A stretch of 64,000 nt of DNA from Dolichospermum planctonicum (GTDB lineage: Bacteria > Cyanobacteriota > Cyanobacteriia > Cyanobacteriales > Nostocaceae). Each line of letters opens with the position of its first letter. The first letter of the stretch is position 1. Shown piece after piece: positions 17,562 through 24,546 of the stretch. A program made the position numbers and the translations under genes. The stretch is from positions 1 to 64,000 of the forward strand of contig NZ_BJCF01000018.1 in NCBI RefSeq assembly GCF_005402965.1, in the 5' to 3' direction. Under the pieces are notes generated by a model. That model saw nothing but the letters and a program-made list of their open reading frames with translations, searched no databases and was not told the origin of the DNA.

Positions 17562-19139
17562 ATGGTAATGGAAACAAAATATAGAGATCAATACCAAATT
17601 TATTTGACATCAGATCAATCTTTATCTTCTTATATGGTTTCACTTTTGAAATTAGAGAATCATGATCAACTACTTGAACCATCTGCTGGGGAAGGACATC
17701 TTTTAGAAGCAGCACTTCAAACTAATAAAAATATATCATCTGTTGCTTATGAATTACATCCTGAATCCGCAAAAAAACTCAGATTAAAGTTTAGCCAATT
17801 TAAAAATGTAGAGATAAGAGAGCGTGACACAATTTTTTGCCGAGATTTAGATCTATGTGAATATTTTGGTTATAAATTTACGAAAATTTTAGGTAATCCT
17901 CCCTATGGAGGTTGGCAAGAATATGATCGTCGTACAGAATTAAAAAGAAAATATCCGGGATTTTATATTAAAGAGACATATACTGTTTTTTTGCTACGTT
18001 GTCTCAAATTACTTGCAGAAAAAGGAAGACTTGTATTTATTATTCCTGACACTTTTTTGTATCTTCACAGTTATATTACTATTAGACGTTATATTCTCGA
18101 ACAATTTACAATTGAAAGTATAGATGTCTTTCGTTCATCTCTATTTCCTGGTATTTCATTTGGTTATGCTGGTCTTTGTATTATTTCTATCCGTGCTGAG
18201 AAACCGAAATACAACCATTCTTTTTCTGTAAGATTTGTTGACTCTTTGGGGGATTTTACAGAATCTCCAAATATGAAATCTAATGGTAATAATATCATTC
18301 AGAAAGATATTTTTAATAGTGAATCTCTATCTATTCCTATATCGGCTAATGAATCAGTTTTTCATAAATTATCAAATAATATAACTAAAATGGCTGATAT
18401 TGCTGACTGTGTAACAGGGTTTTATTCAGGAAATGATAAAATATTCTTGCGTAAGGCATCAACTTCTGTTAAAGGTTCTACCGATTATTTATTGGTTGAT
18501 CCTAATGCTATTGAATCTACACCTTCCACATTACAAAATCCTTTACAGGGAATAGCAGGAACAAAACATTTTATTCCTATTCTTAAAGGTGGTGGTTTTA
18601 ATTTCATTAAACCTACTCAATGGTATGTAGATTGGAGTTGGGAAACTGTTGAATATTATAAAAATAATAAAAAATCAAGATTTCAAAATTCTTCCTACTA
18701 CTTTAAAACAGGAATTGGTTTTCCAATGGTAACATCTAAACGTCCTACAGCAGCATTAATTGAGGAAAGTCTCTTTGACCAATCTATAGTAGGAATTTTT
18801 CCTAAATCTTCTGTTGATTTATATTTTCTATTAGCTTATTGTAATTCTCCGGTTTTTTGGTTATGTTTAAAATCTATTAATCCATCTGCTAATAATTCTG
18901 CTAAATATATTTTAAAAACTCCTGTAATTTTACCTGATGAAGATACTATGAAAGATATCTCTTGGAAAACTCAAGAATTAGTATTAGAAATAAAGGAAGA
19001 TAATCAAAAAGCATTATGTGAAATTTTGCAACAAGAAATTATTGATTCTATTATGAAATATGTGAATAAACAGATATCTTATAAACTGGTAGATACATCT
19101 GTTATGAATATGCTTTCAACCTGTTGTCAGGTGAATTAG
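17562..19139 (+). CDS. N6-adenine DNA methyltransferase (TaqI/Eco57I-like), orphan
   Basis: The 525-residue product has SAM-binding motif I (LEPSAGEGHL, 38-47) and the catalytic NPPY of N6-adenine methyltransferases at 112-115 (LGNPPYGGW). A long C-terminal half, with TKMADIADCVTGFYSGNDK near the middle, looks like the target-recognition domain of TaqI- or Eco57I-type enzymes. The domain order (catalytic, then recognition) is the gamma type. No cognate restriction endonuclease is visible within several kilobases. It may be an orphan methyltransferase, a relic of a restriction-modification system, or protected by a partner elsewhere. AT-rich composition and position beside the toxin-antitoxin block suggest transfer. 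ATG at 17568 is an alternative start. Confidence 0.85.
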   Translation: MVMETKYRDQYQIYLTSDQSLSSYMVSLLKLENHDQLLEPSAGEGHLLEAALQTNKNISSVAYELHPESAKKLRLKFSQFKNVEIRERDTIFCRDLDLCEYFGYKFTKILGNPPYGGWQEYDRRTELKRKYPGFYIKETYTVFLLRCLKLLAEKGRLVFIIPDTFLYLHSYITIRRYILEQFTIESIDVFRSSLFPGISFGYAGLCIISIRAEKPKYNHSFSVRFVDSLGDFTESPNMKSNGNNIIQKDIFNSESLSIPISANESVFHKLSNNITKMADIADCVTGFYSGNDKIFLRKASTSVKGSTDYLLVDPNAIESTPSTLQNPLQGIAGTKHFIPILKGGGFNFIKPTQWYVDWSWETVEYYKNNKKSRFQNSSYYFKTGIGFPMVTSKRPTAALIEESLFDQSIVGIFPKSSVDLYFLLAYCNSPVFWLCLKSINPSANNSAKYILKTPVILPDEDTMKDISWKTQELVLEIKEDNQKALCEILQQEIIDSIMKYVNKQISYKLVDTSVMNMLSTCCQVN

Positions 19140-19175
19140 CGATCGCTAACACACCCTACAAAATCAAAATATGAT

Positions 19176-19314
19176 ATTAATGCACCAACTCAATAGCCCG
19201 CTTAGTCAACGCCTCCGCAGTCAAGCCATTAAAAGCCATCAACTCACCCGCACTAGCTGTAGTTTCCCCACGCTTCCAGGGGAAAGAATCACGCTTACAA
19301 TTACTGTGTAACAT
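19176..19314 (-). pseudogene. Copy of the 3' end of the transketolase-like gene
   Basis: This 139-bp segment matches 24756-24894, the last 45 codons plus stop of the transketolase-family gene, in the same orientation, with 8 mismatches by my hand alignment (about 94%). The match begins 1 base outside the stop codon and ends exactly at an in-frame ATG on the minus strand (19312-19314). The copy therefore still encodes 45 residues, beginning MLHSNCKRDSF. It has no recognisable promoter and cannot form the enzyme's active site. It probably marks the far end of the toxin-antitoxin block, as an attachment-site-like direct repeat or a duplication scar. Confidence 0.85.
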
Positions 19315-19321
19315 AAGACAA

Positions 19322-19393
19322 TCAATTGTTATTTAAACTCAGATATCGCCGCAAAATATTTTGAGATTGTTCTAATAATTCTGCTTCTAAATA
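19322..19393 (-). pseudogene. Short C-terminal gene remnant
   Basis: On the minus strand a protein-like tail (YLEAELLEQSQNILRRYL, then SLNNN and stop TGA at 19324-19322) lies directly beyond the duplicated transketolase end. It has no start and no identifiable family; I read it as debris of another gene. Confidence 0.35.
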
Positions 19394-19512
19394 ATTCTCA
19401 AGTGAGGTGAATTTTTCGTTGGTGTATCTATGATGGTTCTATTGTCTTCTCTTATTTAGATGATAGCTGGTGATGGTTGGGTGAGATGATGGGAACAGAT
19501 ACAGGGTTTGTA
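19378..19512 (+). repeat. Composite island repeat, modules A and B
   Basis: Module A (ATAATTCTCAAGTGAGGTGA, from 19391) is followed about 60 bases later by module B (GGTTGGGTGAGATGATGGGA, from 19475, ending in ACAGATACA). The same order of modules occurs at 20885-21015 and 24109-24196. It fills the spacer upstream of the RelE-type module. Confidence 0.7.
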
Positions 19513-19559
19513 TAGACTAATCCACCATCATTTGATATAATTAGAATAATCATCACATT

Positions 19560-19811
19560 ATGATAAAAACTATGTCAGAAAGTGGATTAAATCTATTCAT
19601 TCCGATGGAGTTACTGATTAACTCTTTAAACGCGCTAAGTTTATCAGAAAAACAGCAACTTTGGCGGATTCTTGATGAAGCTATTGCTGATGCTGAAGAG
19701 GAAAGTTGGCGAGAAGATAAAGAGACAAAAAAAGAAATTCAATTAGTCCGTGATGAATATGCAAATGGGGAATATATGACTTTTGAACAGTATCTAAATC
19801 AGAGAAAATAG
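19560..19811 (+). CDS. Antitoxin of RelE-type module
   Basis: The 83-residue acidic protein lies 5 bases upstream of a RelE/ParE toxin, the usual antitoxin position. Its N-terminal helical part (about 1-65) would be the DNA-binding or dimerisation part, and the tail GEYMTFEQYLNQRK should wrap the toxin. Its first 70 or so residues are nearly the same as those of the orphan protein at 22909-23235. A promoter-like GATATAAT lies at 19534-19541, followed by ATAATCATCACATTAT, an imperfect palindrome overlapping the start that could be the autoregulatory operator. ATG at residue 5 is an alternative start. Confidence 0.8.
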   Translation: MIKTMSESGLNLFIPMELLINSLNALSLSEKQQLWRILDEAIADAEEESWREDKETKKEIQLVRDEYANGEYMTFEQYLNQRK

Positions 19812-19816
19812 ATACT

Positions 19817-20077
19817 ATGACTTACGATATTATTATCACTAAATCTATTCAAAAACAATTAGATAATCTTCCTAATAATATACAAGAGCGTGTATATGAT
19901 AAGATTTCCCAACTTGCGAAAGAACCTCGTCCTGATGGGGTTGTCAACTTGAAAGGATATGACAATGAATATCGGATTAGAATAGGAGATTATCGTTTGG
20001 TTTATGAAATTCAAGATGAGCAATTAATTGTTTTACTTCTTCAGTGTAAGCATCGTCGTGATGTTTATAAAAAGTAG
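19817..20077 (+). CDS. RelE/ParE-family toxin
   Basis: The 86-residue product shows the RelE-fold pattern. It begins MTYDIIITKSIQKQLDNLP, has the central stretch RVYDKISQLAKEPRPDGV, then KGYDNEYRIRIGDYRLVYEI, and ends HRRDVYKK. The basic residues and the Arg in EYRIRIGDYR match family members that cleave mRNA at the ribosome. All expected segments are present, so the toxin is probably functional. The antitoxin gene is immediately upstream; co-transcription and autoregulation are expected. Confidence 0.9.
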   Translation: MTYDIIITKSIQKQLDNLPNNIQERVYDKISQLAKEPRPDGVVNLKGYDNEYRIRIGDYRLVYEIQDEQLIVLLLQCKHRRDVYKK

Positions 20078-20096
20078 TACCCATTTTCTTGGCTAA

Positions 20097-20238
20097 TAGT
20101 TCATTATCTTCTCTTGTTTACAAGATAGTTGGTGATAGTTGGGTGAGATAATGTAAACAGATACAGGGCTGTTGGGTTGGAATTTAGTGTTATTAATGGT
20201 GGGTATTGTTGGGTTTCCTTGTGTCAACCCAACCTACA
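20097..20238 (+). repeat. Composite island repeat, modules B and C
   Basis: Module B (AGTTGGGTGAGATAATGTAA, 20137, ending CAGATACA) runs straight into module C (TTGGAATTTAGTGTTATTAA, then GTGGGTATTGTTGGGTTTCC, then TCAACCCAACC). It lies between the RelE-type toxin and the Uma2 gene. Confidence 0.65.
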
Positions 20239-20243
20239 AACTA

Positions 20244-20837
20244 CTACTTTTTAATACCTTTAATAAATGCTGTTCTTGCATCAATAATGGAAGGCATTAA
20301 AACACAACTCGCCAATAAATCTATATCTAAATCTGGCAATAATTCACTTTGATTAATTTGCTCATAATTATCATTTTTAAGATAATATAGAGACAATTGA
20401 TTATTTTCCCAAAACCAGACTTCGGTAATATTAAACCGTTTGTATTTTTCAAGTTTATCAATACTGCCACTGGTAATATTAATTTCAATTGCTAAATCTG
20501 GATTTGCTTTTTTCTCTCCGATGTAATAAGATTCATCAGGTTCAAAGGAAGCACTTTTTTCTTTTGCGCGACGAGTAGCACTACCTACTGGAATCAGATT
20601 TATGCCTATTTCACAGGAATATAATTCTAGTAAAAAACCAAGAATGGTTTTAATCATTTCATGTTGTTCACTCAGCGTCATAAATTCGATGTACCCATCA
20701 AGATAAGTTATCCGCAAACCTGCTGCGTCTGCGGTTAAGGTTTCTATTATTTCAAATTCTTTCCAGGTGTAATGGCCAGGTAGAAGAAATTGCTGTTCGG
20801 AAATTGTGGTGGTTTTGTCTAAGGTTTGGATAGTCAT
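20244..20837 (-). CDS. Uma2-family (DUF820) putative endonuclease
   Basis: The 197-residue product belongs to the Uma2/DUF820 family, very abundant in filamentous cyanobacteria and predicted to have the PD-(D/E)XK nuclease fold. Visible family features are TWKEFEIIE near the N terminus, LDGYIEFMTLSEQHEMI, the core NPDLAIEINITSGSIDKLEKY, and VWFWENNQLSLYYL. The putative catalytic acids are the Asp and Glu of NPDLAIEI. No cellular role is established; the family is often found with mobile DNA. It is the only gene here without an obvious partner and lies between composite repeats. Confidence 0.85.
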   Translation of the reverse strand: MTIQTLDKTTTISEQQFLLPGHYTWKEFEIIETLTADAAGLRITYLDGYIEFMTLSEQHEMIKTILGFLLELYSCEIGINLIPVGSATRRAKEKSASFEPDESYYIGEKKANPDLAIEINITSGSIDKLEKYKRFNITEVWFWENNQLSLYYLKNDNYEQINQSELLPDLDIDLLASCVLMPSIIDARTAFIKGIKK

Positions 20838-20884
20838 AGTAATTTTATGGTTATGACTTTAATCTTGATTATAACTCATGGTCA

Positions 20885-21090
20885 GGTGATAATTCTCAGG
20901 TGAGGTGAATCTTTCGGTGGTGTATCTGTCATGCTGCGAACTACTTACAGCAGCGCTTCGCTATCGCTCTAGTAATCGCTCGTAATGGTTGGGTGAGATA
21001 ATGTGAACAGATACACAGGGTTTTTTGGTTGTAATTTAGGGTTATTAACAGTGGGTTATGTTGGGTTTCTTTGCGTCAACCTAACCTAAT
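20885..21090 (+). repeat. Composite island repeat, modules A, B and C (fullest copy)
   Basis: Module A (GGTGATAATTCTCAGGTGAG, 20885) is followed by about 75 bases containing AGCAGCGCTTCGCTATCGCT, module B (GGTTGGGTGAGATAATGTGA, 20987) and module C (GGTTTTTTGGTTGTAATTTA, about 21022). The last ends in a GTTGGGTT/AACCTAAC hairpin. About 206 bases in all. This is the most complete copy of the family in the window. Confidence 0.7.
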
Positions 21091-21231
21091 TACTGCCATG
21101 ATAACAGTGATGATGATTTGTAAAGTATTGTAAATATTAATCAATGAGTTTTCAAAATTACCAAATTTAGCGTATGTTATGGATTGACAAGTGTAACCTT
21201 ATAGTTTACAGTAGATATTGTTATTTTACTT

Positions 21232-21510
21232 ATAATTAGAAATTTCAAGCATAAGGGGTTAAGAAAGCTGTTTGAAGATGATAATAGAAGTGGGGTTAAT
21301 CCGAATCATGCTGAAAAACTGTTAGATTTATTAGATAGACTAGATGCTGCATCTGTAGCTGAAGATATGAATTTTCCTGGTTCTAAGTTTCATCAATTAA
21401 TAGGAAATAGAAAAGGTGAATATTCAGTTACGGTTTCTGGTAATTGGCGTTTAACTTTTGTTTTTCAAGATGGGGATGCTTACGACGTAAATTACGAGGA
21501 TTATCATTAG
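21232..21510 (+). pseudogene. higB: HigB-type toxin with no canonical start codon
   Basis: The frame encodes a full HigB/RelE-like toxin of about 92 residues: NFKHKGLRKLFEDDN, then HAEKLLDLLDRLDAA, then GNRKGEYSVTVSGNWRLTFV and a C-terminal DVNYEDYH. It lies 4 bases upstream of the HigA gene, as usual. Where homologues start with ATG there is ATA (21232-21234). The frame is closed upstream by TAG at 21202-21204, with no ATG, GTG or TTG between. Either the toxin is silenced by loss of its start codon, or it starts at a rare codon (ATA or ATT at 21235). The coding sequence itself is undamaged. Confidence 0.75.
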
Positions 21511-21514
21511 GATT

Positions 21515-21814
21515 ATGAATATGAATACTAACAGAAAACCTAGACATCCTGGTGCTTTGATTAAACGTCAATATTTAGAACCTTTAAATATGACGGTGAC
21601 AGAATTGGCTAATATTTTGGGTGTGTCTCGCAAAACAGTTTCGGAAATTGTGAATGAACGTGCAAGTGTAACACCTAATATTGCTTTGCGGTTAGCAAGT
21701 GCTTTTCAAACTACGCCGGAACTTTGGTTAAATCTTCAACAGAAGTTTGACCTTTGGTGTGCTAAAAATGAATCTGAAGAATGGAAAAATATTTCACCTA
21801 TTGAAATTAGTTAA
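21515..21814 (+). CDS. higA: HigA-family antitoxin
   Basis: The 99-residue protein is an XRE-type helix-turn-helix antitoxin. It shows the HigA signature RKPRHPGALIKRQYLEPLNM at 7-26, then VTELANILGVSRKTVSEIVN as helix-turn-helix, and the later ALRLASAFQTTPELWLNLQ. HigA binds HigB and represses the operon. An AGGA element lies just upstream of ATG 21515; ATG at residue 3 is an alternative. If the upstream toxin is dead, this could persist as a solitary regulator. Module A of the island repeat begins 9 bases after its stop codon. Confidence 0.92.
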   Translation: MNMNTNRKPRHPGALIKRQYLEPLNMTVTELANILGVSRKTVSEIVNERASVTPNIALRLASAFQTTPELWLNLQQKFDLWCAKNESEEWKNISPIEIS

Positions 21815-21822
21815 AATGGTTC

Positions 21823-21868
21823 GGGTGATAATTCTCAGGTGAGGTGAATATTTCCTGATGTATCAGTT
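21823..21868 (+). repeat. Composite island repeat, module A only
   Basis: GGTGATAATTCTCAGGTGAG followed by GTGAATATTTCCTGATGTAT. Modules B and C are missing. It separates higA from the convergent PIN-toxin gene by only a few bases on each side. Confidence 0.6.
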
Positions 21869-21878
21869 TTTAATTAAC

Positions 21879-22292
21879 TCAAAATAGCAAATTTTCAAAA
21901 GGATAAGTTTGTTTCCAACGATAGGTATTAAAGTCACGCTGATCTACTGAAAAAATGCGTCCATGTCCTAAATGTTCTGCTAAAATTACTAGGGAAGCAT
22001 CAGCTAAATCCATCGGTAGATTAGCATATTTTTCCATTAATTGGATAATGCGTGGAGTATGGTGAGATTCTAAATTAAAAACTGTAAATAATTCTTGTTC
22101 CAGACTATTTAAAAAAGTAACTTGAGCTTGAACTCCTTTGCGAGTTAGCAAAAGATAACAGGTTTCTGTGACAACACACCATGTTGTAATTAAAGGTTCA
22201 TTGTATTTTTTTAAAGCCTGTTTTGCTCTTTCGTGGTAGGTGTCTTTTTGATCAATAAGAGCTAACCAAAATCCTGTATCAACTATGATCAT
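21879..22292 (-). CDS. PIN-domain (VapC-like) toxin
   Basis: The 137-residue product is a PIN-domain ribonuclease. It starts MIIVDTGFWLALID with the first catalytic Asp, has the helix YHERAKQALKKYNEPLITTW with a following Glu in VTETCYLL, the later acids in MDLADASLVILAEHL and the final FSVDQRDFNTYR. I chose the ATG at 22292 because the PIN fold begins there. It overlaps the upstream antitoxin gene by 14 bases, the usual translational coupling; a longer frame from 22367 would only add antitoxin-overlapping sequence. Confidence 0.88.
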   Translation of the reverse strand: MIIVDTGFWLALIDQKDTYHERAKQALKKYNEPLITTWCVVTETCYLLLTRKGVQAQVTFLNSLEQELFTVFNLESHHTPRIIQLMEKYANLPMDLADASLVILAEHLGHGRIFSVDQRDFNTYRWKQTYPFENLLF

Positions 22293-22533
22293 ATTTGTTG
22301 GGTAATGTATTAGATAGAACGTCTTTATATGTAGTTGATAAATTTTCTTCCACACCACAACAACCAATTAATCCAATTTCATCAAATTTTTCATAGATGG
22401 TTTTTTCTTGATGATGATTTTCTGGTTGTGGATAACGTTTTTTGAGTAGTTGAATAAAATCTAGTAGTAAGATTTGCGCTTCTTCTGGTAAGCGGTTAAT
22501 TTCTTGAGATATTTCTGCAAGTTTGATATCCAT
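22279..22533 (-). CDS. Antitoxin of PIN module (DUF2281-like)
   Basis: The 84-residue protein begins with a helical segment, IKLAEISQEINRLPEEAQIL, and LLLDFIQLLKKRY, as in DUF2281-type antitoxins common next to PIN toxins in cyanobacteria. Its C-terminal tail (KDVLSNTLPNKYDHS) overlaps the toxin start. The overlap and order make the assignment as antitoxin firm, even though the DNA-binding part is not a standard AbrB or ribbon-helix-helix fold. Confidence 0.82.
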   Translation of the reverse strand: MDIKLAEISQEINRLPEEAQILLLDFIQLLKKRYPQPENHHQEKTIYEKFDEIGLIGCCGVEENLSTTYKDVLSNTLPNKYDHS

Positions 22534-22566
22534 AATTAATGCCTTTTTTGAATTATGTTATTACTA

Positions 22567-22790
22567 TTATACTGCTTGACAAATATCTTCCCAATCTTGT
22601 GCAGTCATTTCTGTTGCATTTCCTGAGTTTAATCCTCCTCAAAGCAGGGTTTGTAATTGTTCGTTTGCTTTGGAGTTTTTGGTCTTGTCGCACTAATTCC
22701 CGAAAATATTGACGCTTCGCTGCTGTAACCTCCTTGCGCTACCTGTTGTTCTATATAATCGCCCATGGTGTCAGTTAAGGAAATATTCAT
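22567..22790 (-). pseudogene. ParD-type antitoxin, frameshifted
   Basis: From ATG at 22790 the frame reads MNISLTDTMGDYIEQQVAQG then GYSS, the start of a ParD ribbon-helix-helix antitoxin. The family sequence then continues in other frames: RQYFRELVRQDQKLQ, then ANEQLQTLL, a stop, GGLNSGNATEMTAQDWEDI and CQAV before TAA at 22567-22569. At least two frameshifts and one in-frame stop break it. No ParE toxin gene follows. It is a decayed antitoxin; whether the short N-terminal DNA-binding part is still made is unknown. Confidence 0.82.
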
Positions 22791-22908
22791 ACTTTTCATA
22801 ATGTGAATTCTTGAATGTACTTTTTATATCATCGCGGTTTTTGTCATTTTCTGCCATTGGTAGAAAAAACTATTCGTATTTGATATAATGTAAAGAAATT
22901 ATCACATC

Positions 22909-23235
22909 ATGATAAAAACTATGTCACAGACTGGCTTAAATCTATTCATTCCGATGGAGTTACTAATTAACTCCTTAAATGCACTAAGTTTATCAGAAAA
23001 ACAGCACCTTTGGCAGATTCTTGATGAAGCGATCGCTGATGCTAAAGAGGAAAGTTGGCGAGAAAATGAAGAGACTAAAAAAGAAATTCAATTAGTCCGT
23101 GATGAATATGCAAATGGTAATTATCACAAATTTACTAATCTCAAAGAACAGTTAAAACAAGGAGCTATTCAAAGAGCAGAACGTGATTTAGAATTGGTTG
23201 ACGAGTGGGTTAATTTGGAAGAAGAAGCGTGTTAA
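22909..23235 (+). CDS. Orphan antitoxin-like protein, duplicate of 19560-19811 with a new tail
   Basis: The first 72 or so residues are a close paralogue of the RelE-module antitoxin at 19560 (for example LNLFIPMELLINSLNALSLS in both), and the duplication includes the promoter-like TTGATATAAT at 22880-22889. From residue about 73 the sequence changes to YHKFTNLKEQLKQGAIQRAE and DLELVDEWVNLEEEAC, so the 108-residue protein is a chimera. No toxin gene follows: a 28-codon frame (23229-23315) starting with GTG inside the last codons may be a toxin stub. Function as a solitary regulator, or as antidote to the RelE-type toxin, is possible but unproven. Confidence 0.65.
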   Translation: MIKTMSQTGLNLFIPMELLINSLNALSLSEKQHLWQILDEAIADAKEESWRENEETKKEIQLVRDEYANGNYHKFTNLKEQLKQGAIQRAERDLELVDEWVNLEEEAC

Positions 23236-23393
23236 GTAAAGATGCTTTATGTTTTTTTGAAGAAAATAATCAATTTGAAACATTGGTAAATTCAATCCCA
23301 TCAAGTATGCAATGATATCAATAGCTAGTAGGGTTATTAATGGTGGGTTATATTGTTGATAACCCACCCTACAGGAATTAAAAAGATATGAAA

Positions 23394-23819
23394 TCAAACA
23401 AATGGATTGATAATTCTTACCTTATTCTCTATTAGTTGATTATGTTGCATATCTTCTGAGTAAATGATGGAACATTCACTTAATAAAGCTGTAGCTATAA
23501 TCAAACTATCCCAATAAGAGTAGTTATATTTTGCATTGATTTCTAATGCTTGTATAACTTCTGTTGTGTTAATTGCCTGAACCGGAAAAGTATTCACTAT
23601 ATCTGATATGATTGTAATTGCATCTGTTTTTGATGTGAATTTTTTTCTAGTTAAAACATGAAATAATTCTCCTAAAACCTGAGTGCTAACTAGCAGAGAT
23701 GAATAATTATTTTTAATTATTTCTGCAACTTGCTGAGATTTTTCTGGCGGATTTTTAGCATAGAGATAAATCCAGAGATTACTATCGAGAAAGATATTAT
23801 TTATGATATTATCTGTCAT
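23394..23819 (-). CDS. PIN-domain toxin
   Basis: The 141-residue product has the PIN pattern: NIFLDSNLWIYLYAKNPPEK with the first Asp, VSTQVLGELFHVLTRKK with the Glu, YNYSYWDSLIIATALLSECS with the third acid, and IIYSEDMQHNQLI near the end. It is a VapC-like ribonuclease of the type common in cyanobacteria. Its start overlaps the end of the upstream antitoxin gene by 11 bases. All expected acidic residues are present, so it is probably active. Confidence 0.88.
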   Translation of the reverse strand: MTDNIINNIFLDSNLWIYLYAKNPPEKSQQVAEIIKNNYSSLLVSTQVLGELFHVLTRKKFTSKTDAITIISDIVNTFPVQAINTTEVIQALEINAKYNYSYWDSLIIATALLSECSIIYSEDMQHNQLIENKVRIINPFV

Positions 23820-24045
23820 AAATTTCTTCTCGATTAAATTTGTAGTCTGGGGGAAGTGGGAAGCAGTAGTTATTAACTCGCGCTAAGAATTGCTGTATTT
23901 TCGATTCTTGAGAATCTATTGGTTGTGTAGATTCGCTGGGTTCGAGAATCATTATTTGTATGGTTTTACCTTCTAATTCGGAACTTAGTTTTTCATTCAA
24001 AATAAGTTCACCGTTGGTACAGGTTGCTTGGATAATTTGCAGCAT
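23809..24045 (-). CDS. Antitoxin of second PIN module
   Basis: The 78-residue protein begins MLQIIQATCTNGELILNEKL, a short beta-rich N terminus of the kind found in antitoxins partnered with PIN toxins. It ends with a flexible tail (FPLPPDYKFNREEIYDR) that likely blocks the nuclease site. It overlaps the toxin gene by 11 bases, which supports the pairing. The exact family is uncertain. Confidence 0.75.
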   Translation of the reverse strand: MLQIIQATCTNGELILNEKLSSELEGKTIQIMILEPSESTQPIDSQESKIQQFLARVNNYCFPLPPDYKFNREEIYDR

Positions 24046-24108
24046 TATGAATAACCTTAAATCCTATATAAAATTTTTCGGTATGATCCTATTATAAACT
24101 ACGCCCTG

Positions 24109-24219
24109 GGTGATAATTCTCAGGTGCAGTGAATATTTACATGATCGCCCTAAATATCGCTCGTAATGGTTGGGTGAGATAATGTGAACAGATACATGGT
24201 TTTTTAGTTGTAATTTAAG
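24109..24219 (+). repeat. Composite island repeat, modules A, B and truncated C
   Basis: Module A (GGTGATAATTCTCAGGTGCA, 24109) is followed by ATGATCGCCCTAAATATCGC, module B (GGTTGGGTGAGATAATGTGA, 24168) and the first bases of module C (GGTTTTTTAGTTGTAATTTA, 24198). Module C stops where the truncated MazF frame ends, so repeat and gene truncation share a boundary. Confidence 0.65.
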
Positions 24220-24343
24220 GTAAAACTGTGACTTTACTGCGTTGGTTATTAAACAAAGTCCCAGAAATTATCACTGCTGGCCGAGTTTTTTGAATTTCTG
24301 TACCTACGGATGGGTCAAATGTTACGATCCAGATGCTTCCCAT
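24215..24343 (-). pseudogene. Truncated MazF/PemK-type toxin
   Basis: From ATG at 24343, overlapping the end of the antitoxin gene, the frame reads MGSIWIVTFDPSVGTEIQKT then RPAVIIS, the unmistakable start of a MazF/PemK endoribonuclease. After about 27 residues it departs from the family and stops at residue 42, where MazF proteins have about 110 residues. The truncated end runs into module C of the island repeat. The catalytic core beyond the first strands is missing, so it should be inactive. Confidence 0.8.
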
Positions 24344-24546
24344 TCGGTAATCGCTATATTTTGCCATTCACCTTCCCAACCTAATTCTAATTCATCAACC
24401 AAAGCGCAAGCTGCGGCTAGTGCTTTATTTTGTTTTTGTTCTTGCCATTGTTTCAAAAGACTTTCAATCAACGCACTACGGTTATCAACTTTTTGGTCAA
24501 TGTAATTTAGTAGTTCATCTGGCAATGAAATTGAGATTTTAGCCAT
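24322..24546 (-). CDS. Ribbon-helix-helix antitoxin, MazE-like partner of broken MazF
   Basis: The 74-residue product begins MAKISISLPDELLNYIDQKV, a ribbon-helix-helix DNA-binding motif, followed by NRSALIESLLKQWQEQK. Its C-terminal part ends WEASGS and overlaps the truncated MazF frame by 22 bases. It is the intact half of a broken module. It may still bind its own promoter. Confidence 0.82.
   Translation of the reverse strand: MAKISISLPDELLNYIDQKVDNRSALIESLLKQWQEQKQNKALAAACALVDELELGWEGEWQNIAITEWEASGS

Noticed and set aside
24242-24505. 87-codon plus-strand frame opposite the MazE/MazF genes
   Set aside because: It is the reverse strand of the ribbon-helix-helix antitoxin and MazF fragment, which have clear family motifs.
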